From assembly GCA_965215355.1 (NCBI GenBank), contig CBDCDJ010000007.1:1364001-1428000 (forward strand): 64,000 nucleotides of DNA, read 5' to 3'. The stretch is from CBDCDJ01 sp965215355 (lineage in GTDB: Bacteria > Deinococcota > Deinococci > Deinococcales > Trueperaceae). A program made the translations under genes and the position numbers. The first letter of the stretch is position 1. Every line of letters starts with the position of its first letter. Shown here piece by piece: positions 34,901 through 42,679 of the stretch. The notes under the pieces were generated by a model that saw only the letters and a list, made by a program, of their open reading frames with translations, did no database searches and had not been told where the DNA came from.

Positions 34901-36711
34901 ATGCTGACAAAGCTTAGTATTGGAAAAAGGCGTTTGGAAAAACGCAGCACATCCCGCTCAAGCCCATCACGCTCGTGTTTGGGGCGAATAGTTCGGGGAA
35001 GTCGAGTCTTATTCACTCGCTTTTATTGATGAATCACGCTGTTCAAACAGCTAATCTTGACGTGAGTTTAACTAGTTTAGGCGGAGAATCAGTTGACCTA
35101 GGGGGGTTCAATCAGTACATATTCAGACGTAACTTAAGTTCAAATACTGATTTCTCATTCCATTTTGACGATCCCAAACCCAGATATGATTTTGAAATAA
35201 ATGAAGAAGACGGAGACACCGACGTTAGTAGTTTGGGGATTTTAGTTTCATTTGGACTAGCATCTGAATCTAAACGTCTAACCGAGCTATTTCCTAATAA
35301 ACCTGCCATTTTGAATTATGAAGTAACGACTGACCAAGGCAATTTGTTTACTTTAAGCTTCACAAATGAAATTCTCCCAGTAAGTGTTCTGACTTTTAGC
35401 GAGGTAGATTACCAGCACCCAACATTGAAAATGCTTTTAAAATACTTTGCTCTAGCGTTTGAAGAACAACACGGCCGTGAACTGGATAATGACCAACTTG
35501 CGTTTTTAGCTGACAAGGTTCTAGAAACTTTGTATTTTGCACCTGAATTATTATTTTACGGTAAAAAAACCCGGGGCGCTCAAATGAGCTTTCATCACTG
35601 GCTACACAGTCCTGGTGTTATACATCTTTCTTTTGCTTCTGCTTTTACTTCAGATGCCTGTCATAGCTGGATTCAAAAGTTAGAAAAAATAACTTCTCAA
35701 CAAGAAGCTAGTGAGTTTTTTGATGCGATTGACTTTATGCTCAATCAAGATTTGTATAAAAGCGAAGGCTTTGAAGTACCCCTACTTGGCTTGGACGAGG
35801 CTGATGCGCAAAAATTTTATGACAGCATTAATCCCTCATATCTTAATGAGGCTTTTGAATTTTCCGAGTGGATACACGAAGAGCTAACTTCTCTCTTTGT
35901 TTCACTTGTGTTTGATACTCATTATTTAATTGAAGCTGAACTGAACAAGCTGGCTTATTTGGGTCCATTGCGTACCTACCCGGCTCGCCTTATGCCTGCT
36001 AAACATGAACAAGACCCGAATTGGCTAGCAAGCGGGGGATTCGCTTGGCAATCCATACGTGATCGTCATGATTTGCGGGAGAAGGTTAACAAGTGGTTGG
36101 GTGCGGAATTTCTCAAAACTCCGTATAAACTTAGTGAGCGTAAGCTATACGCCCTAGAGGATTTAAAAAAATCGCTACACAACTCGAGTGAGATCACTTT
36201 AGAGCAAGTGCTGGCCTCCTTAGGCAGTACCCAGCCAGTTACTACAGAACTTTTGCTCACCGACCTGCGTAGTGATACTTATGTGACTCATAGAGATATT
36301 GGGGTCGGAATGTCTCAAATAATGCCGATCCTTGTGTATGTCTACGGTTCTAAAAAACAACACATTCTGATTGAACAGCCGGAGATTCACTTACATCCTG
36401 CTTTACAAGCTGAGCTAGGCGATGTGTTTATCGAATCGGCCCTTGGTGACGCACAAAATCGCTTTATCTTAGAAACGCACAGCGAGCATCTAATCTTGCG
36501 AATCATGAAGCGGATGCGGCAGATGGCGCGGGGCGAATTGCCAGAAGAACATCCCTTCGGAGTGCGGCCTGAAGACGTAGCTATTTTGTACGTAGAGCCG
36601 GGAGAGGAAGGTGCGGTCGTCAAAGTTTTGGAACTCGACGAAGAGGGACAACTCCTCGACCCCTGGCCCGGCGGCTTTTTCGAAGAGGGTTTCGAAGAGC
36701 GTTTTGGGTAG
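34901..36711 (+). CDS. AAA15-type ATPase with DUF3696 C-terminus, frameshifted near start
   Basis: An SMC/ABC-like AAA ATPase. Walker A is FGANSSGKSSLIHSLLL (from 34975). The long divergent middle resembles other AAA15 ATPases, with an arginine-containing LGPLRTYPARLMP near 35960. Walker B is LIEQPEIHLHPALQAELGD (near 36370), then FILETHSEHLILRIMKRM and the DUF3696 tail ending DPWPGGFFEEGFEERFG. The natural start, ATG 34901 (MLTKLSI), is out of frame with the rest: after GGAAAAAGG (34922-34930) the reading must slip -1 to give KAFGKTQHIPLKPITLVFGAN. From GTG 34975 alone, 578 residues lack the first strand. It is AT-rich relative to neighbours, suggesting horizontal transfer. It pairs with the next gene, 8 bp downstream. 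Confidence 0.8.
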
Positions 36712-36719
36712 GATAGATT

Positions 36720-37694
36720 GTGCTCTACGAAGTCGCCCTGACGCCTGATGTCTTTTCGGCTGCTGAGCACAAGGCAAACCCTGCGCTAACTGCCGAGCTT
36801 AAAGCGCTACTGCGCGACCTTATACACAACGGTCTGGTAGCCGACTTGCACAAAGGTGGACTGAGCAAGCATATTTACGAAGGGGTTAAAGCTTTCCCTC
36901 AACAGCAGCGGCCTCTGGTTATGAGTTTACTCAACACACTTAAGGACCGTCGGCGCTTCGTGGAGCATCCCAAAAGTTCGAGTGAACCGCTCACTGTTCA
37001 GGATTGGTTGGGTTTAGCGCTTTATTCACATAAGCAAACTACATTTCATAGCATCGTTGTCGGGCGCGAACTTGCAGCAGAGTTTTACCTTGAAGACGGT
37101 TATTTGCTCGAGCTTAGCCAAGTGCTCGATTCACGGAAGTGGCAAGAACGCGCCTTAACACCAACTGTGAGTACGGACGAGCAAGGCTACCGTACTGTCC
37201 TCACCCCCATCCTTCGGTATGCAAAAGCCATAGATTTGATCGACCCATTTCTCTCAGCAAACGGAAAGAAGGGGAAGTTCGTTGAATTATGTGCTGAGCT
37301 TTCGGGACAAAAGCACGATAGTAGAAGATTAGGACGAATTCATATTCACGCTAGCAAAGGACAATTCAACTCTATTCAAAAGAACACAATAGCTGAGTGG
37401 TTCAATGATTGGCAGGATTTGCTCGAGTCTCTCCATCAGCAGTACGGTCACAGATTCAGGGTGTTTTTGTGGGAAAAACCTGTAGAGGGTCAACGCTTTC
37501 ACGACCGCTTTGTTTTAACCGACCAATGCGGTGTCTCCGTACCTGCGGGGTTTGACTTCGTCAGGGGTTCGAGCACCGACTGGAGCTTTTTGGATTACCA
37601 GACGACTTTGCAGCGGCGCGACCAGTTTCGTAAAGACAACAACGCTGTTTTTGAACATGTTAAAGGGTTTACGCCCCTAGAAATCGGTTTTTAA
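36720..37694 (+). CDS. Uncharacterised partner of the DUF3696 ATPase, HDR-motif protein
   Basis: A 324-residue protein beginning with GTG 36720, 8 bp after the ATPase stop, so co-translated with it. The N-terminal half (1-150) is alpha-helical with no motif I recognise. The C-terminal half (about 170-320) alternates beta strands and helices (LTPILRYAKAIDLIDPFLS, RIHIHASKG, FRVFLWEKP). It contains RFHDRFVLTDQCGVSVPAGFDF with His261-Asp-Arg. That order (basic/His motif, strand, Gly-rich FDF) resembles PLD-like domains such as the MIT-C type, where HxK is replaced by HDR. Possible roles are a nuclease or sensor effector for the ATPase; this is inference. Confidence 0.7.
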   Translation: MLYEVALTPDVFSAAEHKANPALTAELKALLRDLIHNGLVADLHKGGLSKHIYEGVKAFPQQQRPLVMSLLNTLKDRRRFVEHPKSSSEPLTVQDWLGLALYSHKQTTFHSIVVGRELAAEFYLEDGYLLELSQVLDSRKWQERALTPTVSTDEQGYRTVLTPILRYAKAIDLIDPFLSANGKKGKFVELCAELSGQKHDSRRLGRIHIHASKGQFNSIQKNTIAEWFNDWQDLLESLHQQYGHRFRVFLWEKPVEGQRFHDRFVLTDQCGVSVPAGFDFVRGSSTDWSFLDYQTTLQRRDQFRKDNNAVFEHVKGFTPLEIGF

Positions 37695-37774
37695 AGGCAG
37701 GCGTCAGGGAAGGGTACAGCGTAGCCAAAACCGTCCTGCCGTTTGCTACACTCGAGCCACCCACGGAGGCGCGC

Positions 37775-38320
37775 ATGAGCCTGACCATCAAAAAAGAACC
37801 CTTCACCTACCACGACTTGAATAACTTTCCGGACGACGGCAAGCGCCGCGAAGTCATCGGAGGCGAACTTTACGTGAGCGCTGCACCCAACACACGCCAC
37901 CAGCGGCTGATCGGAGAACTCTTTTTCCTTATTCGTTTGTTTTTGCAAGACAGTCCTGTGGGCACTGTTTTCATGGCCCCCACGCAAGTCGTTTTCGACG
38001 AAATGGAAAGCGTCGAGCCGGATATTTTTGTGGTCCTCAAAGAAGGACGCGCCGAGATTGTTGAACAAAGGATACTGGGCGCACCCGCTTGGGTCGTCGA
38101 GGTGTTGTCGCCCTCGAACCGCGCCTACGATTTAGAAACGAAGCGCAAACTCTATGCGCGTTATGGCGTCGTGTACTGGGTCGTCGACCCGGAAGCCGAG
38201 GAGGTGCTGACTTGGGACACCGAGGGCGCGCGGACTTACCGAAAAGGCGACGAGGCGGAAGTCTCCGTGTTGCCGGGGTTCCGCCTCGCTGTCACCTCTT
38301 TGTTTGACGCCGTTCTTTAA
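37775..38320 (+). CDS. Uma2-family (DUF820) putative endonuclease
   Basis: A 181-residue PD-(D/E)xK-fold protein. Conserved elements are YEVIGGELYVSAAPNTRHQ-like (here REVIGGELYVSAAPNTRHQ), EPDIFVV with the Asp, VVEVLSPSNRAYDLETKRKLYARYGVVYWVVDPE, and the C-terminal FRLAVTSLF. The family is abundant in cyanobacteria and Deinococcota, but no physiological role is proven. GGAGG precedes the ATG by 7 bases. It has normal GC, unlike the preceding pair, so it probably is not part of that module. Its TAA overlaps the metG stop on the other strand (TTAA). Confidence 0.88.
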   Translation: MSLTIKKEPFTYHDLNNFPDDGKRREVIGGELYVSAAPNTRHQRLIGELFFLIRLFLQDSPVGTVFMAPTQVVFDEMESVEPDIFVVLKEGRAEIVEQRILGAPAWVVEVLSPSNRAYDLETKRKLYARYGVVYWVVDPEAEEVLTWDTEGARTYRKGDEAEVSVLPGFRLAVTSLFDAVL

Positions 38321-40266
38321 CGAACCTCGCTGCCGCTGGCGATGTCCCGGTCGAGCGCGGAGACACTCAGGTTGCCCTCAGAGTCCTCAGCGGCCAAAAT
38401 CATGCCCTGCGACTCGACACCGCGCAGTTTCACAGGTTTGAGGTTGGCGACGATGATGACTTTCTTGCCCTTCAACTCTTCGGGTTTGTACCACTGCCGA
38501 ATGCCCGAAACGATCGTGCGCTCTTCCGACCCGAGCTTGACGCTCAAAACCAAGAGCTTGTCGGCCTTCGGGTGGGACTCGCACTTGACGACCTCGGCGA
38601 CGCGGAACTCGAGCCTCGCAAAGTCCTCAATCGTCACTTCGTCCTTGTGCTCGATGGGGACTTCCTCCCGTAACACTTCTTTCATCAGCGCCTCTAAGTC
38701 GATGCGCGGGAAGAGCGGGTCGCCGGGTTGGGTGCGCGTGTCGGCGGGCGTGTCACCCCACACGGCAGCTTTGTTCAGGTCGTAGTAAAGGCTCTCGAGC
38801 CCCAACTGTTTGCGCAACTCCTGTGCCTTGGTCGGAATCACCGGGTCGAGGAGGATGGACGCAACGCGCAGGGCTTCGACGCAGGTGTAAAGGACGGTGT
38901 TCAGGCGCTCGGCGTCGGCCTCGTCTCGCGACAAGACCCACGGCTGCGTCTCGGCGATGTACTTGTTCGCCTTGCGCACAGCCTCCAATACGCTCTCGAT
39001 GGCGCGGTCGAACTGGAGGTCGTCGAACTGCTGCGTAATGGTTGCGGGCAAAGCAGTAAAGGCGTCGCGCAGGGCTTCGTCAATAGGTTGAAGCTCACCG
39101 GGAGCTTTGACCACGCCGCCCTGATACTTGCCAATCATCGTCAGCACGCGGTTGAGCAGGTTGCCCAGGTCGTTCGCCAGGTCCGAATTGATGCGCTCGG
39201 CCAAACCCACCTCGCTGAACGAAGCGTCTAGCCCGAAGGTCATGTCGCGCAGCAGGTAGTAGCGAAACGCGTCGCTGCCGTACTTGTCTTTCAAGTCGAG
39301 CGGGCGAACCACGTTGCCCTTGGACTTGCTCATCTTGCCGCCATTCACGAGCCACCAGCCGTGAACGTTGAGGTGCCGGTAAAGCGGCAAGCGAGCCGCT
39401 TTCAACATCGTGGGCCAGAAGACGCCGTGGGGCTTAACGATGTCCTTGCCGATAAAGTGCTCGACAAACGGCCAATAGCGCGCCGTGAGTCCCTTGCTCT
39501 CCAAGGCCGAGTAGTAGTTGATGAGCGCGTCGAACCACACGTAGGTGACATGGTTTTCGTCCCAGGGTAAAGGGATGCCCCAGGGTACGCGCTCCCTCGG
39601 GCGGCTGATGGAGAGGTCGCCGATGGGCTCGCGCAACATCCCCAGCACCTCATTTTTGTAACGCTCGGGCCGGATGAAGTCCGGATTGTGCTCTAAATAC
39701 TCTTTCAGCCAGGGGCGGTACTTTTCCATGCGGAAAAAGTAGTTTTCTTCCGAACGGTACTCGAGCCTTATGTCGTGCTGCGGACACTTGCCGTCGACAA
39801 GTTCTTTTTCGGTGTAGTAGCGCTCGCAGCCGACGCAGTACAGGCCGCCGTACTCGCCGAAGATGATGTCGCCCGAGTCGTAAACGCGCTGAAGGATTTC
39901 ACTTACAACTTTTTTGTGTCGCTCCTCGGTGGTGCGAATAAAGTCATCGTAGTGGATACCCAAATCGTCCCACACGCTTCTAAACTTGCTCGAGATTTGG
40001 TCCGTGTAGGTTTGCGGGCTCACCCCCACCGCTTGGGCCGCCTTTTGCACCTTCTCGCCGTGCTCGTCGGTGCCGGTCAAAAAGTAGGTGTCGTCGCCTT
40101 TGAGCCGGTGAAAACGCGTGACCACATCTACAACGGTGTTCTCATACGCATGGCCGATGTGCGGCTCCGCGTTGACGTAGTGGATAGCGGTCGTAGCGTA
40201 GTAGGTGTCGCCGCTCGTGGCGGTGGGGCTCGAGTCCTCTGTTTTCTGCTGTGTTTCCGTGGTCAT
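38317..40266 (-). CDS. metG: Methionine--tRNA ligase
   Basis: A 649-residue class I aminoacyl-tRNA synthetase charging tRNA-Met. HIGH is in NAEPHIGHAYEN (about 34-45). A zinc knuckle is in YCVGCERYYTEKELVDGKCPQH and KMSKS in GGKMSKSKGNVV (near 310). The C-terminus (about 540-649) is an appended Trbp111/EMAP-II-like tRNA-binding domain (FARLEFRVAEVVKCESHPKADKLLVL). AAGGAGA precedes the ATG. It is preceded by a leader with a terminator and a tiny ORF, suggesting regulated readthrough. Confidence 0.96.
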   Translation of the reverse strand: MTTETQQKTEDSSPTATSGDTYYATTAIHYVNAEPHIGHAYENTVVDVVTRFHRLKGDDTYFLTGTDEHGEKVQKAAQAVGVSPQTYTDQISSKFRSVWDDLGIHYDDFIRTTEERHKKVVSEILQRVYDSGDIIFGEYGGLYCVGCERYYTEKELVDGKCPQHDIRLEYRSEENYFFRMEKYRPWLKEYLEHNPDFIRPERYKNEVLGMLREPIGDLSISRPRERVPWGIPLPWDENHVTYVWFDALINYYSALESKGLTARYWPFVEHFIGKDIVKPHGVFWPTMLKAARLPLYRHLNVHGWWLVNGGKMSKSKGNVVRPLDLKDKYGSDAFRYYLLRDMTFGLDASFSEVGLAERINSDLANDLGNLLNRVLTMIGKYQGGVVKAPGELQPIDEALRDAFTALPATITQQFDDLQFDRAIESVLEAVRKANKYIAETQPWVLSRDEADAERLNTVLYTCVEALRVASILLDPVIPTKAQELRKQLGLESLYYDLNKAAVWGDTPADTRTQPGDPLFPRIDLEALMKEVLREEVPIEHKDEVTIEDFARLEFRVAEVVKCESHPKADKLLVLSVKLGSEERTIVSGIRQWYKPEELKGKKVIIVANLKPVKLRGVESQGMILAAEDSEGNLSVSALDRDIASGSEVR

Positions 40267-40283
40267 GTCGGTCTCCTTGCAAG

Positions 40284-40316
40284 CAAAAAAGAAGGGCGCT
40301 TTGACAAAAGCGCCCC
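40284..40316 (-). terminator. Terminator hairpin in the metG leader (attenuator candidate)
   Basis: On the minus strand a 9-bp perfect stem GGGCGCTTT/AAAGCGCCC with a 4-base loop is followed by TTCTTTTTT. It lies between the metG promoter and the metG start, 18 bp before the ATG. No gene upstream on this strand could need it, as the neighbour is divergent. Confidence 0.8.
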
Positions 40317-40336
40317 GTGACGACTAGGTTGAAAAC

Positions 40337-40375
40337 CTATCCGACTCCAGGGCAGTGTTGCATCAGTCGCTTCAT
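40337..40375 (-). CDS. Putative leaderless metG leader peptide (12 aa)
   Basis: ATG at 40375 opens a 12-codon frame, MKRLMQHCPGVG, ending at TAG 40337-40339. The ATG is exactly 6 bases after the -10 TATACT, so the mRNA would begin at the start codon. The stop lies in a small hairpin (TAGGTT-GAA-AACCTA, 40325-40339), just before the terminator. Two Met codons in the first five fit a methionine-charging sensor, but this is weak statistically. Confidence 0.4.
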   Translation of the reverse strand: MKRLMQHCPGVG

Positions 40376-40381
40376 GAGGCA

Positions 40382-40410
40382 AGTATAGCAGAGAGAGCCG
40401 GAAAAACCAA
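40382..40410 (-). promoter_or_regulatory. Promoter of the metG leader
   Basis: Minus-strand TTGGTT (40410-40405), 17 bp, TATACT (40387-40382). Confidence 0.55.
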
Positions 40411-40503
40411 CGGAAGACGGTTAAGCTCGAGCGCGAGTCGAGTCAGGGTTGTTACCTTTACAGGAACCTGTTTTCGTTTACGCTAGAGGAAGAGGTGACC
40501 AAC

Positions 40504-41109
40504 ATGGCAACTGCCGAAATACCCGAAATTCCGAGAACCGCACGCCTCGAGCTACCCGCCGCCAACACCGCTTTAATCGTCGTCGACATGCAAAACGACT
40601 TCGCCCACCCCGACGGGTCGCTCTACGGCGAGGAGGCGACGCGCATCATTCCGGTGATTCAGAACTTGCTCGAAAGGGCTCGAGCCGCGGGCGTGCGGGT
40701 CGTCTTCACCCAGGATTGGCACGGTGACGCCGACCCCGAGTTCGAGATTTGGGGCGAGCACGCTCTAGCCGAAACTTGGGGCGCGGAGATTGTCGAGGGT
40801 TTGGAGCCTCGAGAGGACGAAACCCACATCCGCAAACTCCGCTATGACGCGTTTTACGGCACGTCCTTAGAGCACCTGCTAAACCTCTGGGATATAAAAC
40901 ACACCGTCATCGTCGGCACCGTCGCTAACATCTGCGTGCTGCACACGGCGGGCTCGGCGGCGCTGCGCTATCTCGACGTGGTCGTGCCCGAAGACGCGGT
41001 CGCCGCGCTCACCGAGTTCGACAAAGAGAGCGCACTGCGGCAGGTGACTTTTCTCTACCGGGGCGAGGTCACGAAAGCCGACGGCATCACTTTCGTCCAA
41101 TCAGTGTGA
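40504..41109 (+). CDS. Isochorismatase-family cysteine hydrolase (nicotinamidase-like)
   Basis: A 201-residue hydrolase with the family triad. Asp is in LIVVDMQNDFAHPDG (near residue 29). The basic residue, normally Lys, lies in RKLRYDAFYGTSLEHLL (near 110). Cys is in GTVANICVLHTA (near 142). Genomic context (NAD synthase, NadD) favours nicotinamidase, but the metal-site residues are not decisive. ATG 40504 is preferred (GAAGAGG upstream); GTG 40495 is possible. It overlaps the HAD gene by 4 bases. Confidence 0.85.
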   Translation: MATAEIPEIPRTARLELPAANTALIVVDMQNDFAHPDGSLYGEEATRIIPVIQNLLERARAAGVRVVFTQDWHGDADPEFEIWGEHALAETWGAEIVEGLEPREDETHIRKLRYDAFYGTSLEHLLNLWDIKHTVIVGTVANICVLHTAGSAALRYLDVVVPEDAVAALTEFDKESALRQVTFLYRGEVTKADGITFVQSV

Positions 41110-41792
41110 GGCAAGTTCAAGGCGTCATCTTCGACATGGACGGTTTGCTGCTCGACAGCGAGCGTTTGTATTTGGAGGCGTCGCGGCAGGCGTTCGTCGA
41201 ACACGCCTTCGACTTTCAAACCGAGGCGTACTTAGAGTGCATCTGCACGCCGGACGTGGAAGCCGTGAAGATTATGCGCGCGGCCTACGGCGGAACTTTG
41301 CCCGTTGAGAAAGTAATGGCTCGAGCCGCAACGCTCTACAGCGAGCGCGTAAGTTCCGAGCCCGTGCCGCTCAAGGAAGGCTGTGCGGAGTTGCTGGACT
41401 TTCTAAAAACGAACGACATCAAACGTGCCGTGGCAACCTCGACCCGCACCGACCTGGCCGAGCACAAGCTGAAGCTCGCCGGGATTCGTGAGGCGTTCTC
41501 TTTTGTCATAGGCGGCGACCAGGTGACGCGCAGCAAACCCGACCCGGAAATCTACCAGCGCAGCTTTGAACGCCTCGGCGTGCCTGCGGGAACGTGCTGG
41601 GCGCTCGAGGACTCGGAAAACGGCGTGCGGGCGGCGGTAGCGGCGGGTTTGCGGGTGATTCAGGTGCCGGACTTGAAAGCGCCCTCGGACGAGTTTCTAA
41701 CGTTGGGCCACGCGGTTCTACCTTCGCTCACGGCGGTCAGGGAGTATCTTGCGGGGTTGGGAAGCGTTTCGGTTGATACACACAGCGTCTGA
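41106..41792 (+). CDS. HAD-superfamily hydrolase (phosphatase/phosphomutase type)
   Basis: A 228-residue HAD enzyme. Motif I is VIFDMDGLLLDSERLY (nucleophile Asp near residue 9), motif II the Thr/Ser in VATSTRT, the motif III Lys is in RSKPDPEIY and motif IV is WALEDSENGVRAA. The alpha-helical C1 cap resembles beta-phosphoglucomutase and pyridine/riboflavin nucleotide phosphatases. GTG 41106 overlaps the hydrolase stop (GTGA), so it is co-translated with the nicotinamidase-like gene; a nucleotide phosphatase role is possible. A large hairpin repeat overlaps its stop. Confidence 0.88.
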   Translation: MRQVQGVIFDMDGLLLDSERLYLEASRQAFVEHAFDFQTEAYLECICTPDVEAVKIMRAAYGGTLPVEKVMARAATLYSERVSSEPVPLKEGCAELLDFLKTNDIKRAVATSTRTDLAEHKLKLAGIREAFSFVIGGDQVTRSKPDPEIYQRSFERLGVPAGTCWALEDSENGVRAAVAAGLRVIQVPDLKAPSDEFLTLGHAVLPSLTAVREYLAGLGSVSVDTHSV

Positions 41793-41876
41793 CCTCACCC
41801 CTGCCTCCCCTTTGAGGGGAGGTGCCCGAAGGGCGGGGGGGGTCGAGGAGCTGCCTCGAAGCGACTGAGGGGTCAG
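41789..41876. repeat. Long imperfect palindromic intergenic element
   Basis: Outer arms CTGACC.../...GGTCAG enclose an inner perfect hairpin CCTCCCC-TTTGA-GGGGAGG (41805-41823) and two further hairpins (GCCCGAAGGGC, and GAGGAGCTGCCTC). It looks like an interspersed REP-like element at the convergent gene ends; it may act as a bidirectional terminator. Confidence 0.55.
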
Positions 41877-41882
41877 GTTGAA

Positions 41883-42482
41883 TCAAGCCTCCACCAGCGC
41901 GCCGAAGTCGACTTCGGCCGCGGGCCGTACATCGGCCTTGAGCACGCGCTCCATAATCCGCAGCGCCTCGTCGCCGTAGTCGTCGCGCTCCGCCGCCACG
42001 CAGTCGGGCGGCACGACGAGCTTGAAGTCCTGCATGTAGGCGTCGTTGGCGGTGAACAGCACGCAGATGTCCGTGGCAACGCCGCAGAGGATGAGGGTTT
42101 CGACGCCCAAGTCCCGCAGCAGCGTGTAGAGCGAGGTGAGAAAAAAGCCCGAGTGTTTCGGCTTGAGGACGAAGTAGTCGTCTTCCTGGGGCCGCAAAAG
42201 CTCGACCATCTTTTTGCCGGGTGTGTCGCCTAAGCAATACTCGACGACGCGGGTAAAGTCGCTCTGCCAGCGTCCGAAGTTGTCGTTGACGTAGACCACC
42301 GGCACCCCGGCGACTTTGGCGCGGCGTTTCAGGTCGGTGATTTTCTCAGCCATCGGTAGGGCGCGTTTCAGCAGGTTTTCCGCTCCCTCGAACTCTAAGG
42401 GATTGATAACGTCAATGAGCAAAAGTGCGACGGCGGACTCGTCGGCTTTATCGTGGTGTAAGGCTTTTGGGTCTCTCGGCAT
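41883..42482 (-). CDS. Second isochorismatase-family cysteine hydrolase
   Basis: A 199-residue hydrolase, distinct from the one at 40504. The triad is Asp in ALLLIDVINPLEF (near 21), Lys in FVLKPKHSGFFLTSL (near 106) and Cys in CGVATDICVLFTA (near 143). The start ATG 42482 is behind GGGGGCGACC. Monocistronic and divergent from the NAD synthase gene. Substrate unknown; location beside nadE/nadD suggests nicotinamide or related amides, but some relatives act on isochorismate or carbamates. Confidence 0.85.
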   Translation of the reverse strand: MPRDPKALHHDKADESAVALLLIDVINPLEFEGAENLLKRALPMAEKITDLKRRAKVAGVPVVYVNDNFGRWQSDFTRVVEYCLGDTPGKKMVELLRPQEDDYFVLKPKHSGFFLTSLYTLLRDLGVETLILCGVATDICVLFTANDAYMQDFKLVVPPDCVAAERDDYGDEALRIMERVLKADVRPAAEVDFGALVEA

Positions 42483-42679
42483 GGTCGCCCCCTGAGCTTT
42501 ATCAAAAAACTTCGTCCCCAAAACGACCGTACCCTAACGTACCTTCGCAAAACAGCGCTGGAAACTTCGCCGGGCAAGCTGATATTCTCAATCTACGCAC
42601 CTTCCCTGAGCAGAGGAGCGGAGGAGAACAAGCTTTTGACTTCACTTTCTACTTTCCACTCGGTACTAGGTACTTCTTT
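42483..42679. other. Divergent intergenic region before NAD synthase
   Basis: About 200 bp, AT-richer than the genes. It includes the 15-mer TTTCCACTCGGTACT shared with 32788-32802, 12 bp before the nadE ATG. The nadE frame stays open upstream, but conserved sequence begins at 42680. Confidence 0.4.

Noticed and set aside
37775..38320. Uma2 nuclease as third gene of the ATPase/HDR module
   Set aside because: Its composition is like the chromosome, there is an 80-bp gap with a separate promoter-like TACACT, and Uma2 genes are common singletons.
40284..40410. T-box riboswitch before metG
   Set aside because: No T-box bulge consensus or specifier stem recognised; the leader of about 110 nt is too short.
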